Program-made: the position numbers and the translations under genes | Notes under the pieces: model-generated | The model's input: only the letters and a program-made list of their open reading frames with translations | Databases searched by the model: none | What the model was told of the DNA's origin: nothing | Assembly: GCF_001048695.1 (NCBI RefSeq) | Contig: NZ_CVRB01000001.1 | Span: 1,116,001-1,180,000 of the forward strand | Direction: 5' to 3' | DNA length: 64,000 nt | Source of the DNA: Neobacillus massiliamazoniensis | Lineage (GTDB): Bacteria > Bacillota > Bacilli > Bacillales > Cytobacillaceae | In this document: positions 25,060-33,655 of the stretch, one piece after another | How positions within the stretch are numbered: the first letter of the stretch is position 1 | How the letters are laid out: the number at the start of each line of letters is the position of its first letter

Positions 25060-25370
25060 GATTTACGAGCCCGAACTCATGTGTTTTTCTCGAAAGTGGT
25101 CACGTAAAAAAGTATACGTGCCCGAACTCATGTTTTTTTCCCGAAAGCGGTCACGTAAAAAGTTTTACGTGCCCGAAATCATGCAATTCTCTCGAAACAG
25201 GTCACGTAAAAAAGTTTACGAGCCCGAACTCATGCATTTTTCTCAAAAGCGGTCACGTAAAAAAGTTTACGAGCCTGAACCAATGCATTTTTCTCAAAAG
25301 CGGTCACGTAAAAAAGTTTACGTGCCCAAACTCATGTGTTTTTCCCGAAACTGGTAACGTAAGAAAATCA
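25060..25370. repeat. 51-bp tandem array, GGTCACGTAAAAAAGT family
   Basis: CACGTAAA recurs at 25101, 25152, 25203, 25254 and 25305 and degenerates at 25356, a 51-bp period. Units carry GCCCGAAC and TCTCGAAA words related to the two preceding arrays. The in-frame ORF across it is a repeat artefact. Confidence 0.9.
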
Positions 25371-25436
25371 ACTCCATTTTTTAACAGCTATAAAAAGAGC
25401 CAACAGAAAACAATAGTAGAACATCATTAAGAAAAC

Positions 25437-25478
25437 CAGTGATAGTCCTATTTCGACTTCACTGTTTTTCTTTTTTTT
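25437..25478 (+). terminator. terminator after the repeat arrays
   Basis: CAGTGATAGTC pairs with GACTTCACTG (one bulge) and is followed by a long T run. No gene lies between it and the GNAT stop at 24490, so it suggests that the arrays are transcribed from the left. Confidence 0.6.
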
Positions 25479-25542
25479 ATTGCTACAGCTTCTTCATTTT
25501 ATCCGAAACCCAAAAATCCCAGCATTAAATAATTGACATATT

Positions 25543-25563
25543 AAATCGAAATCATTACTATCT
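25543..25563 (+). promoter_or_regulatory. Zur box of the zinc ABC operon
   Basis: AAATCGAAATCATTACTATCT matches the Bacillus Zur consensus AAATCGTAATNATTACGATTT at about 18 of 21 positions. A -35 TTGACA at 25533-25538 and a TACTAT -10 at 25556-25561 (17-bp spacing) overlap it, so bound Zur would block RNA polymerase. Confidence 0.8.
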
Positions 25564-25613
25564 ATAAATAGTAACAATTTCGTTTTAATTTTAATCACGA
25601 AGGACGTGTCGAT

Positions 25614-26396
25614 TTGACTGAAGCAGTAACCCTTAAAAATGTAAATGTATCTTTTGACGGAAAATGGGTTTTACGAAATCTTACTTTCTCAGTTGAATCT
25701 GGTGAATTCTTAGGAATTATTGGTCCCAATGGTTCAGGGAAAACAACTCTTATGAGAGTTTTACTTAGCATGCTTAAACCACAGGAAGGTTCGGTTGATA
25801 TCGTAAATGCTTCTGGTCTTGGTTATGTACCACAATCCAGACATATCGATCCTGAAACACCGTTATCAGCTCGGAATTTTGTAAGTTTAGGACTTCCTCA
25901 TAAATTTAGACCATGGCAAACTAGAAAAGATCGTTTGATCGTTGAAGAGGCAATGGAATTGACGAATTCGAGCAATTATGCCGATAAACCGATTGGAAAA
26001 TTATCAGGTGGGCAGCGGCAACGTCTGTTTTTAGCTCAAGCATTGGTAAAAAATCCACAGATACTATTGCTGGACGAACCTACTTCCAATTTGGACCCAG
26101 GTGCTCAAGAAACAATTGCATCGGTGGTGGATCAAATCCGCCGAGAACGTGGAATAACCGTATTATTTGTAAGTCATGACGTCAATTTAATTTCGCGATA
26201 TGCGGATAAAATCCTATATATGACCCAGGACTCTTATGCGATCGGAGCGGTCGATGAAATTATGCAGTCCTCCGTGTTGTCAAACCTTTATGGTATGCCA
26301 GTAGAAGTTGTCCATGCGGGTTCAAATTTACTCGTCTCATTTGCAAATACAAAGGAAACCGCCGCATCAATTTGTGTTCATTCGGCGGCAGAATAG
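25614..26396 (+). CDS. adcC: zinc ABC transporter ATP-binding protein
   Basis: A 260-residue ABC ATPase with Walker A GPNGSGKTT, signature LSGGQRQR, Walker B ILLLDEP and the switch histidine in LFVSHD. It powers high-affinity zinc uptake with the permease and lipoprotein encoded next (znuCBA/adcCBA order). The start is TTG 25614 behind AAGGACGTG. The Zur box at 25543 implies expression only under zinc starvation. Confidence 0.93.
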   Translation: MTEAVTLKNVNVSFDGKWVLRNLTFSVESGEFLGIIGPNGSGKTTLMRVLLSMLKPQEGSVDIVNASGLGYVPQSRHIDPETPLSARNFVSLGLPHKFRPWQTRKDRLIVEEAMELTNSSNYADKPIGKLSGGQRQRLFLAQALVKNPQILLLDEPTSNLDPGAQETIASVVDQIRRERGITVLFVSHDVNLISRYADKILYMTQDSYAIGAVDEIMQSSVLSNLYGMPVEVVHAGSNLLVSFANTKETAASICVHSAAE

Positions 26397-26407
26397 GTGG
26401 TAATTTA

Positions 26408-27232
26408 ATGTTTCAATTTGATTTTATGCAACATGCTTTTATAGCTGGAACGATAGTCGCAATTATGTGCGGTGTAATAGGAGTTTACGTGATTGCTAGA
26501 AATAGCTCTTTTATTGCCCATACGTTTTCACATATTGGATTCTCTGGTTCTGCCTTTGCTGTCTATATGGGATTTAGTCCGTTAAATGGGTTTCTTCTCT
26601 TTACCGTTGCAAGTGCACTAGCAATTGGACAGATGGGAGTAAAGGTCTTTAGACGAGAGGTCTCCATTAGCGTTGTTTTAAGTGTTTTTCTAGGGCTTGG
26701 ATTGTTGTTTTTGTCTCTTTCAACCAAAAACGCTAATTCGATGACTTCACTTCTTTTTGGAAATATACTCGGCATAAGTTCAAGTGAAGTATGGCAAATT
26801 TCGCTTTTATCCGTTTTGGTTCTTCTTTTACTAACACTAGGTTATAAAATGCTTAATTTTGATTCGTTTGACCCAGTGGGTGCTCAAGCAGCTGGATTAC
26901 CAGTACGTTTTATCTCCATCTGTTTTTTGCTTTTACTTGCGGTAGCAACAACAGAAGCTTCACAAATGGTGGGTGCTTTGCTGGTATTCACTCTTATGAC
27001 CACACCAGCGGCGGCGGCTCGTAACCTAACAAATTCAATCGGACGAATGATCTGTATTTCCTCACTCATCGCTTTAATTGGAGTATGGGTTGGCTTGGTT
27101 GTTGGCTACTATACAAACCTACCAATTAGCTTTTTGATTACAGCAATTGAAGGTTTATTGTATTTTGTTTCCCTTGGCTGGAAATCACTCCATGAACGTA
27201 TGAAACCTATTGAAGAAGCTACTACTGTATAG
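26408..27232 (+). CDS. adcB: zinc ABC transporter permease
   Basis: A 274-residue ABC-3 type permease with about eight helices. Family marks are the N-terminal FIAHTFSHIGFSGSAFAVYM, FDPVGAQAAGLPVRF and EASQMVGALLVFTLMTTPAA. The start chosen is ATG 26408, with AGGTGG upstream; a longer frame overlapping adcC by 25 bp lacks an RBS. It is second in the Zur-controlled operon. Confidence 0.92.
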   Translation: MFQFDFMQHAFIAGTIVAIMCGVIGVYVIARNSSFIAHTFSHIGFSGSAFAVYMGFSPLNGFLLFTVASALAIGQMGVKVFRREVSISVVLSVFLGLGLLFLSLSTKNANSMTSLLFGNILGISSSEVWQISLLSVLVLLLLTLGYKMLNFDSFDPVGAQAAGLPVRFISICFLLLLAVATTEASQMVGALLVFTLMTTPAAAARNLTNSIGRMICISSLIALIGVWVGLVVGYYTNLPISFLITAIEGLLYFVSLGWKSLHERMKPIEEATTV

Positions 27233-27267
27233 AAAATCTAGAAAAAATAAAAAGGAGAAACATGTAT

Positions 27268-28203
27268 ATGTTGAAATTTAGTAAACTCCCAAAGATTGCA
27301 GGTCTTGCAGCATCGGTATCCTTGATTTTTCTATTAAGTGCCTGTGGTTCGTCATCGAGCACTCCATCAGGTGATTCATCTAGCAAGTCAACATCTAACG
27401 GTAAAATAAAAATCGTTGCAGCTGAGAATTTTTATGGAGAGGTTGCAAAAGCTGTAGGAGGAGATCATGTAGAGGTTTCGAACATTCTGGACAATCCTAA
27501 CACTGATCCACATGATTTTGAACCGACTCCAGATGTGGCAAGAACGGTAAGTAAAGCTCAAATGATCATATACAATGGCGTGGGATATGATGCCTGGATG
27601 GATAAGCTAATTAATGCGGATTCCTCCTCAAAATCAAAATCCATAACCAAAGTGGCAGATGATGTGATGGGCAAAAAAGAAGGGGATAATGAACATATCT
27701 GGTACAATCCTGACACGATGCCGAAACTAGCTAAGAAAATTGCTGATGATTTGGCAAAGTTAGACCCAAGTCAGGCTCAAACTTATCAAAAAAATGCTCA
27801 AAACTTTATCGATTCATTGGCGCCACTACAAGAAAAAGTTCAGAAACTAAAACAAGCAACTGGAACAAAGATTGATGTTTCAGAACCTGTATTTGATTAC
27901 ATGGCAAATGCCCTTAATTTGGATATAAATGATCAGAAATTTTCCAAAGCCATTGATAACGGCTCTGAGCCTTCCGCTTCCGATGTCGCTCAGTTGCAAA
28001 GTGATATTAAAGATAAAAAGATCAAACTACTTGTCTACAATACCCAAAACTCTGGTCCGACAGTCGAAAACCTTGTGAAAATGGCAAAATCCTCTGGAGT
28101 TCCTGTTGTAAAAGTTACCGAGACGGAACCAAAGGGCAAGAACTATTTACAATGGATGAGTGATCAATTGGATCAAGTAGCTAAAGCATTAGGCATTCAA
28201 TAA
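27268..28203 (+). CDS. adcA: zinc-binding lipoprotein of the ABC importer
   Basis: A 311-residue cluster A-I (cluster 9) metal-binding lipoprotein. The lipobox LSACG gives a lipid-anchored mature protein after a Ser-rich linker. Zinc ligands are probably the histidines in DPHDFEPTPD and EHIWYNPDTM, with a later Glu/Asp. The long His-rich loop found in many ZnuA/AdcA proteins is absent; only a short KKEGDN segment stands there. The start chosen is ATG 27268, ten nt after AAGGAG; an in-frame ATG at 27262 is too close to the RBS. Third gene of the operon. Confidence 0.92.
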   Translation: MLKFSKLPKIAGLAASVSLIFLLSACGSSSSTPSGDSSSKSTSNGKIKIVAAENFYGEVAKAVGGDHVEVSNILDNPNTDPHDFEPTPDVARTVSKAQMIIYNGVGYDAWMDKLINADSSSKSKSITKVADDVMGKKEGDNEHIWYNPDTMPKLAKKIADDLAKLDPSQAQTYQKNAQNFIDSLAPLQEKVQKLKQATGTKIDVSEPVFDYMANALNLDINDQKFSKAIDNGSEPSASDVAQLQSDIKDKKIKLLVYNTQNSGPTVENLVKMAKSSGVPVVKVTETEPKGKNYLQWMSDQLDQVAKALGIQ

Positions 28204-28274
28204 AGAAATAACGATATGGATAAAAATAGTAATGTAATTTCAACTATTTTTTGTTAGCAATAAACATGAAGAGG

Positions 28275-28315
28275 ATCTTAGTTAGTAGTCTTCCCCTGCT
28301 AAGATAGAGGGGAAG
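28275..28315 (+). other. interleaved inverted repeats in the adcA-cobW interval
   Basis: ATCTTAG (28275-28281) can pair with CTAAGAT (28299-28305), and CTTCCCCT (28290-28297) with AGGGGAAG (28308-28315). The stems interleave, so only one can form at a time; the 2-nt final loop is too short for an ordinary pseudoknot. It may be the adcA terminator with an alternative fold. There is no clear T tract. Confidence 0.35.
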
Positions 28316-28353
28316 AGAATACTTTTAAGGATAGACGTACAGGTATAACATTT

Positions 28354-28374
28354 AAATCGTAATCATTTCGATTT
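28354..28374 (+). promoter_or_regulatory. Zur box of cobW-rpmG
   Basis: 28354-28374 is an almost perfect Zur box: AAATCGTAAT, C, then ATTTCGATTT, one mismatch from the consensus. It ends 18 bp before the ATG of the CobW GTPase. Confidence 0.9.
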
Positions 28375-28392
28375 GTGAAAGGGGAAATAAAA

Positions 28393-29574
28393 ATGAAGAG
28401 AATACCAGTAACTGTATTAAGTGGCTATTTAGGTGCAGGAAAAACAACATTATTAAATCACATTTTAGCAAACCGGGAAGATAAAAAGGTTGCTGTAATC
28501 GTTAATGATATGAGTGAAATTAATATTGATGCATCCTTAGTAAAACAAGGAGGTTTTTCACGAACAGAAGAAAAACTGGTAGAAATGCAGAATGGATGTA
28601 TTTGCTGTACTCTTAGGGAAGATTTAATAAAAGAAGTGGAGAAGCTTGCTGCCATAGGGGATATTGATTACATTGTCATCGAATCAACTGGCATTAGTGA
28701 GCCGATACCTGTAGCCCAAACATTTACATACGTTGATGAAAATTTAGGAATTGATTTATCGGCATTTTGCAGGCTGGATACCATGGTGACTGTTGTCGAC
28801 GCGAATCGTTTTTGGCATGATTTTGCTTCCGGGGAAAGCCTACTTGATCGGAAACAGGGTACCGATGAAACCGATACAAGAGAAGTAGTCGATTTGTTAA
28901 TTGATCAAATCGAATTTGCCAATGTTATTTTGTTAAATAAAGTGGACCTAGTAGAAGTGGAAGACAGACATGAAATAAAAACAGTCCTTCAAAAACTAAA
29001 TCCAGAGGCCCGCATTATTGAAACAGATCACGCCATCGTTCCACTAGACCAAGTTTTGAATACAGAACTGTTTGATTTTGAGAAAGCAAGCCAAGGTGCC
29101 GGCTGGATAAAAGAATTAAATAATGAACATATACCGGAAACAGAGGAGTACGGGATCTCTTCTTTTGTTTACCGCAGACGACTTCCTTTTCATCCTGAAA
29201 GATTCATGAACTGGTTAGAAGATTGGCCAGTGGAAGTTGTTCGGGCAAAAGGCTTCTTATGGCTGGCATCCCGCAATAATATCACAGCATTACTGTCACA
29301 AGCTGGTCCTTCCATAACATTTCAAGGAGCCGGTGAATGGATCGCAGCCTACCCTGAAGAGGAGCAACGAAATATTTTAAGAGAGGAACCAGAATTGCAG
29401 GAGAGATGGGATGAAGTTTATGGTGATCGGTTGACAGAGCTTGTCATGATTGGAATTGACATGAACCAGACAGAGATTGAAAAAACACTGGATGACTGTT
29501 TATTAACAGAAGAGGAACTAAATTTAGAGTGGTCTACATTTAAAGATCCGCTACCACCATTTGTGGAAGCGTAA
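28393..29574 (+). CDS. CobW/YciC-family zinc metallochaperone GTPase
   Basis: A 393-residue COG0523 G3E GTPase. It has Walker [10 protein letters not shown], the metal motif CxCC in [11 protein letters not shown], the catalytic-loop ESTGISEP and the base motif LLNKVDL. These proteins deliver zinc to client enzymes under zinc starvation; the B. subtilis counterpart is YciC. The start chosen is ATG 28393, with AAAGGGG upstream; a GTG at 28375 would fall in the Zur box. It is co-transcribed with the L33 gene 24 bp downstream. Confidence 0.93.
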   Translation: MKRIPVTVLSGYLGAGKTTLLNHILANREDKKVAVIVNDMSEINIDASLVKQGGFSRTEEKLVEMQNGCICCTLREDLIKEVEKLAAIGDIDYIVIESTGISEPIPVAQTFTYVDENLGIDLSAFCRLDTMVTVVDANRFWHDFASGESLLDRKQGTDETDTREVVDLLIDQIEFANVILLNKVDLVEVEDRHEIKTVLQKLNPEARIIETDHAIVPLDQVLNTELFDFEKASQGAGWIKELNNEHIPETEEYGISSFVYRRRLPFHPERFMNWLEDWPVEVVRAKGFLWLASRNNITALLSQAGPSITFQGAGEWIAAYPEEEQRNILREEPELQERWDEVYGDRLTELVMIGIDMNQTEIEKTLDDCLLTEEELNLEWSTFKDPLPPFVEA

Positions 29575-29598
29575 AACCAAAAATCGGAGGATTTCAAA

Positions 29599-29748
29599 AT
29601 GAGAGTGAAAATTACATTAGCATGTACAGAAACGGGAGATAGAAACTATATTACAACAAAAAATAAACGAACAAACCCAGATCGACTGGAATTAAAAAAG
29701 TATAGCCCGCGTTTAAAAAGACATACATTGCATCGCGAAACAAAATAA
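29599..29748 (+). CDS. rpmG: ribosomal protein L33, zinc-independent (C-minus) form
   Basis: A 49-residue L33 (bL33). It keeps the family sequence [34 protein letters not shown] and the end TLHRETK. Of the four zinc cysteines only one is left: CxxC reads CTETG and the second pair reads KYSPRLKR. Such C-minus paralogues replace the zinc form when zinc is scarce, freeing zinc from ribosomes. RBS TCGGAGGATT. It lies 24 bp after cobW under the same Zur box, a logical partner for the importer upstream. Confidence 0.93.
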   Translation: MRVKITLACTETGDRNYITTKNKRTNPDRLELKKYSPRLKRHTLHRETK

Positions 29749-29791
29749 GAAAGAATAACAAAATCAACAGGATAGATGATTTTACCGTATC

Positions 29792-30040
29792 TGAGGCTGT
29801 CCCAAAAGGTGATAGGCTCCACTATATGTACAAAGTTTATGATGATTTTTCCGCTATGTTGATTGGAGCGGAAGGCGCTCGACTCATGCGGGAGTACACT
29901 GGCAGGGGAGACCCCGCAGGCGCAATAGCGCCGAGGAGGCTCCCCGGACCGCCACTAGAGCGGAAATCAGCAGACAAAGTTTGACAGACCATTAATAAAA
30001 AGGGGGTGCACCTAAAAGTTATACTTTTGGGACACCCTCA
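29792..30040. repeat. 249-bp element with 17-bp terminal inverted repeats
   Basis: The ends TGAGGCTGTCCCAAAAG (29792-29808) and CTTTTGGGACACCCTCA (30024-30040) are inverted repeats with one mismatch. Inside, from about 29854, is the G+C-rich interspersed sequence TTGATTGGAGCGGAAGGCGC ending GAGCGGAAATCAGCAG, common in Bacillus genomes. A related copy is at 43128-43330. It looks like a MITE-like element or complex terminator; no transposase. The stretch 30041-30249 is AT-rich without a credible gene. Confidence 0.6.
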
Positions 30041-30249
30041 TGCTTTTTGTAATGACCCTAAATAAAGAAAAAGCTGATCGTGCATCTCCATATAACAATG
30101 AAGCGTAGTCTATTAGCATAAGAATTTTGGGCAAAAGCAATCGGAATACTATTGGGGTATTAGAAAGCTGTGTTAATTTTTGTTGGAAAATGAGAATTTT
30201 GTCTAAATTTCTCACAAGAAGTAACGTTTATAACTTGTTTATTTTAGAA

Positions 30250-30281
30250 AAATATCTTACGCTATCAAAGGAAAGATATTT
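30250..30281 (+). promoter_or_regulatory. dyad upstream of the PepSY-TM gene
   Basis: AAATATCTT (30250-30258) and AAGATATTT (30273-30281) form a perfect 9-bp inverted repeat about 70 bp before the start at 30352. It could be an operator or a leader hairpin. The regulator is not known. Confidence 0.35.
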
Positions 30282-30351
30282 GTAAAAAGCTTGGAAGTTA
30301 CAAGTAAATTCGACATTATCATTAAGAAAATATTAAAATCGTGGTGTTACT

Positions 30352-30651
30352 ATGTATAAAATTTTAAAAATATTACACCATACTGCTGGTTTAGTGGGTT
30401 CTTTATTAGTTTTACTTATGGCCATAACTGGTATTTTACTCAATCATCGTTCCCTTATCGGCTACTCTTCCAATACTGCATTTGAGTTGCAAAAGTTTAT
30501 TTTTGCATTGCATTCTGGAAGTGTTGGGAACACTTCAATCGTTTGGCTTACCGATTTAGGAGCCATTTGTATGATTGTGTTAAGTATTTCGGGTGTTTGG
30601 ATGTGGGTGAATTTACTATTTAAAAAAAGAAGGGGTAAAAAAAATGAATAA
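30352..30651 (+). CDS. PepSY-associated transmembrane protein
   Basis: A 99-residue membrane protein. Helix 1 reads HHTAGLVGSLLVLLMAITG and is followed by ILLNHR, the PepSY-associated TM signature. Helix 2 (TDLGAICMIVLSISGVWMW) carries the SGxxMW/LW motif, followed by a Lys/Arg tail. Full-length relatives are flavin or haem reductases; this is a short form. Its end overlaps the next gene by 8 bp, so the two are translationally coupled. Confidence 0.75.
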   Translation: MYKILKILHHTAGLVGSLLVLLMAITGILLNHRSLIGYSSNTAFELQKFIFALHSGSVGNTSIVWLTDLGAICMIVLSISGVWMWVNLLFKKRRGKKNE

Positions 30652-31123
30652 AAAAATATTTGTACCAATCATGGGAGCATTTCTTGTATTAAGTCTTGCA
30701 GGCTGTGGAACGTCACAAACCACTAATAAGTCTGAAAATAAAAGTTCCAACCAAAGTAGCCAAGCCTCAAAATCGAACGAAGATCATTCGATGAAAGGTA
30801 TGAAAATGGATAATCAACCATTGGAAAAAGCATTCCAAGATGAGCTTAATGGCTTTACAACAATTGAGCAAGATATACAAAAGGGAGATTATAAATCTGC
30901 AAATACTCTTGCTGGGAACCTTCACGATGAATTTCACGCTGCCATTCTACCTCCATTGACAGATAAAAAAGGAAAAGCCTATGCAGAAGACATTCACGGA
31001 AAATATGATGAGCTTCAAGATGCCATTACAAGTAAAGATACTTCAAAAATTGCAGAACTCATCAAAGTGAATCGTGATAATCTTAATACTGCTGCCCAAA
31101 TTTTGGGTGTTACATTAAAGTAG
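30644..31123 (+). CDS. lipoprotein of unknown function
   Basis: A 159-residue lipoprotein with lipobox LAGCG at about residues 19-23, a Ser/Asn/Lys-rich linker, then an HSMKGMKMDN segment rich in His and Met. The C-terminal part is all-helical with LHDEFHAAILPPLTDKKGKA and HGKYDELQDA. The Met/His run could bind copper or another metal, which suits the membrane partner encoded just upstream. The role is inferred only. Closed by the terminator at 31157. Confidence 0.75.
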   Translation: MNKKIFVPIMGAFLVLSLAGCGTSQTTNKSENKSSNQSSQASKSNEDHSMKGMKMDNQPLEKAFQDELNGFTTIEQDIQKGDYKSANTLAGNLHDEFHAAILPPLTDKKGKAYAEDIHGKYDELQDAITSKDTSKIAELIKVNRDNLNTAAQILGVTLK

Positions 31124-31156
31124 TAGCGAAGAAATATAAGCAGAAAAATAATATAG

Positions 31157-31203
31157 AAAGACGTTCATTAAGTTACTGAACTATCTTAATGAACGTCTTT
31201 TCT
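31157..31203 (+). terminator. rho-independent terminator
   Basis: A 16-bp perfect stem (AAAGACGTTCATTAAG with its complement) and a 12-nt loop ending in T residues. Confidence 0.85.
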
Positions 31204-31265
31204 TATTATTATTCACTTTTATGCGACTTTCTCTAACAGCTTCACACTGCACACTAAAACCGCAT

Positions 31266-31604
31266 TTATACCTTTTTAACAAATTCAGATTTTAATTTCA
31301 TTTCTCCGAATCCATCAATTTTGCATTCAATATCATGATCTCCATCAACTAAACGAATATTTTTTACTTTTGTACCTATTTTTAAGACGGATGAACTGCC
31401 TTTTACTTTAAGATCTTTAATTATTGATACAGAATCACCATCGTTTAAGACATTTCCATTTGCATCTTTGATAATCTTTTTATCTTCATTATTTTCTGTT
31501 TCTGATTCTAAAGACCACTCATGAGCACATTCTGGGCAGACAAAAAGACTTCCATCTTCATAAGTGTATTCTGAATTACATTTTGGGCAATTTGGCAAAT
31601 GCAT
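31266..31604 (-). CDS. PhnA/YjdM-family zinc-ribbon protein
   Basis: A 112-residue protein. The N-terminal zinc ribbon has CPKC and CPEC pairs separated by [12 protein letters not shown]. The C-terminal PhnA domain contains [20 protein letters not shown] and [20 protein letters not shown]. The family is named for alkylphosphonate use but its biochemical role is not settled. It stands alone, converging on the terminator of the gene before it. Confidence 0.9.
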   Translation of the reverse strand: MHLPNCPKCNSEYTYEDGSLFVCPECAHEWSLESETENNEDKKIIKDANGNVLNDGDSVSIIKDLKVKGSSSVLKIGTKVKNIRLVDGDHDIECKIDGFGEMKLKSEFVKKV

Positions 31605-31859
31605 AATTTTATTTCCTCCATATGTTCTATATTTCCTTTTTACAACTTCGCAAGAAAAGCAATTTCAAACGTAAAAATAGTGAGTTCCTTCTATACTGCC
31701 ATAGTCTTGTCATATTGCCAACCCTAGGCTAGAAAATCGTTAGGCTACTGTGGCAGATCATTTCTTGTTCCCCTAACGTTCAATAGAAATATAGTTATTT
31801 TTTGATAAATAAAGTAAAATATACTAATAATTCAAACTTTTAGCCGGTGGGGTGAGAGA

Positions 31860-32384
31860 ATGTTTCCTATATTAGAAACGGATCGATTAATCTTGAGAGA
31901 ATTAGTTGAAGATGACGCTCGAGATATTTTAAATTGTTTTTCTAATGCTGATGTATTACGTTATTACGGACAAAAACCATTAACAAGTTTAGATCAGGTG
32001 AAACAAATCATTAGAAATTTTTCTACGGATTATGATGAAAAACGTGGAATTAAATGGGGAATTGAACAAAAAGAAATAGGTAGTCTTATTGGAACGATTG
32101 GATTTCAAGAGTGGTCTCTTGAACATAGAAGAGCAGATATAAGCTATGCACTTTTTCCGGAAAAATGGGGGGATGGATTCGCAAGCGAAGCAGTTAAAAA
32201 AATCATTTCTTATGGTTTTGAAGAACTTGGTTTAGAGCGTATTGGAGCAGTTGTTTTTGTTGAAAATAAAGCTTCTAATCATTTATTAACAAGATTAGGT
32301 TTTATAAAAGAAGGGGTTTTGAGAAAATATTTGTATCAAAATGATATTCCATTTGATGCAAATATTTATTCCTTGTTAAAGTAA
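31860..32384 (+). CDS. RimJ/RimL-type GNAT acetyltransferase
   Basis: A 174-residue GNAT enzyme. It begins with the typical LETDRLILRELVEDDA. The acetyl-CoA loop is the variant WGDGFASEAV, followed by LGLERIGAVVFVENKASNHL and LTRLGFIKEGVLRKY. Such enzymes acetylate ribosomal proteins, peptides or antibiotics. The start at 31860 has GGTGGGGTGAGAG in front. Monocistronic, ended by the terminator at 32429. Confidence 0.9.
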   Translation: MFPILETDRLILRELVEDDARDILNCFSNADVLRYYGQKPLTSLDQVKQIIRNFSTDYDEKRGIKWGIEQKEIGSLIGTIGFQEWSLEHRRADISYALFPEKWGDGFASEAVKKIISYGFEELGLERIGAVVFVENKASNHLLTRLGFIKEGVLRKYLYQNDIPFDANIYSLLK

Positions 32385-32428
32385 AACTCATTCTGAAAGA
32401 AAAGCTCGGACTGACTTGAGGTCACAAG

Positions 32429-32476
32429 CAAGCCGTCATGAAGGTTAAAAAACAACCTTTATGACGGCTTGTTTTG
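32429..32476 (+). terminator. rho-independent terminator
   Basis: CAAGCCGTCATGAAGGTT pairs with AACCTTTATGACGGCTTG (one G-T wobble) and is followed by TTTTG. It separates the GNAT gene from the converging ger operon. Confidence 0.85.
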
Positions 32477-32542
32477 TGTTTGTCTTCACTACTCTCTTTT
32501 TTAGAAGGACTAGATTTTTTTATTTTTAGGATAGGTTTAATA

Positions 32543-33655
32543 TCAATTCAAAACCCCGGTATTTAAAATATTCACAGTGACCTTGGGATTTATTTCAATT
32601 TCTTGATATTGTTTTTTTTGATTGTATTTTTCACTTAGCTCTGGGTGCTTGATCATTATTTCTCTTCTAATAGCAAGAGCATCACAATTGGCTGCTTGTA
32701 ATTCGTTCGTTACACTTTTTGCGAGTAACGTGAGTTTTTCTGATAAAAGTTCATTAAGCTTATCCTTTTCATCCATTCTTCCATTTATATATTCATTAAT
32801 TGTAACGTTAAGTTTTAAGGAGATATCAGCTTTAATTTGATTCTTATTATTAATCTTCAATTTTGTTTTTTGTTTACTATTAAAAACTGATATTGAAAGA
32901 TATTTCTCATGCTCCTTATTTCCCATCGGAAAAGTGAACCGAGTGTACTTTCCTTCCTTTTTAGTGAGTAATAAGAGTATGGTTGCTTGTTTATCTGTCA
33001 GTACATGGCCGGTAAATTTATCGCCATGAAACAATGCAACTCCTTTTACCTCAACGGTTTCTTTATTTGTCTTCTCAAAATAAGGCAAAAAAAGGTCTGT
33101 TCCAGGATCAAATATTACTGGGAATATTGTAGCAAGCGATTCTTCCGGTGTAATAGATCGCTCCTCAGTACTATGAAGAAGAGCACTTAATCCTTGACTT
33201 ATGAGAACATGTTTTATTTCCTTCATTTTTAAGATAGAACTTGCCTTCCCTTTCGTTATGATAGGCTTAGCATTAATATTATTTGTTTGATCCCGATAAA
33301 ATATATCGAGGATAGAATAGATACCTTTTTTCGCTAATTCTTCACCAAAAAGGATAACCTGCACCTTATTTGGAGCATAAATACCAGGCACAGCTGTGTC
33401 CCATTTTTTTCTTATTTCTCTAGGGGTTCTCCCTTTGCTTTCAACAATAATGTTTATGGGCTGTGTTTGTCCTCCGCCAATCTGCTTTAAGATACGTATA
33501 ATCGAGGTTCCCAAAATCTGATTTTCTTTGTCTGTTGTATCATAACTAATACTAAACGCTAAAGTGTTTTCTTTAAGAAGTTTTTGATCCCAACAACCTG
33601 TTGCAGTTAGTAAAAGAGTAGATAATATCATTACCTTGAGCATCTTCATCTTCAT
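32543..33655 (-). CDS. spore germination lipoprotein, Ger(x)C family
   Basis: A 370-residue GerAC-type lipoprotein, the C subunit of a nutrient germinant receptor in the spore inner membrane. The lipobox lies in LLLTATGCWDQ, the family start motif with W-D after the cysteine. Later marks are FSISYDT, ESKGRTPREIR and the C-terminal SVTNELQAANCDALAIRREI. It overlaps the gerAB remnant by 4 bp (ATGA), the normal operon order A-B-C. The gene itself looks intact, but without its B partner the receptor is unlikely to assemble. Confidence 0.93.
   Translation of the reverse strand: MKMKMLKVMILSTLLLTATGCWDQKLLKENTLAFSISYDTTDKENQILGTSIIRILKQIGGGQTQPINIIVESKGRTPREIRKKWDTAVPGIYAPNKVQVILFGEELAKKGIYSILDIFYRDQTNNINAKPIITKGKASSILKMKEIKHVLISQGLSALLHSTEERSITPEESLATIFPVIFDPGTDLFLPYFEKTNKETVEVKGVALFHGDKFTGHVLTDKQATILLLLTKKEGKYTRFTFPMGNKEHEKYLSISVFNSKQKTKLKINNKNQIKADISLKLNVTINEYINGRMDEKDKLNELLSEKLTLLAKSVTNELQAANCDALAIRREIMIKHPELSEKYNQKKQYQEIEINPKVTVNILNTGVLN

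Noticed and set aside
25079..25357. 92-residue frame with repeated KRSRKKVYEPEL-like units
   Set aside because: Product of the 51-bp array; no RBS and no sign of selection on the amino acids.
13072..25370. Repeat arrays as possible CRISPR
   Set aside because: Units are contiguous, without unique spacers of regular length, and no cas genes are present.
28275..28315. H-type pseudoknot riboswitch
   Set aside because: The last connecting loop would be only 2 nt across a 7-bp stem, too short. Kept only as alternative hairpins.
30012..30215. 67-residue minus frame
   Set aside because: Overlaps the inverted-repeat element, no RBS and no recognisable family.
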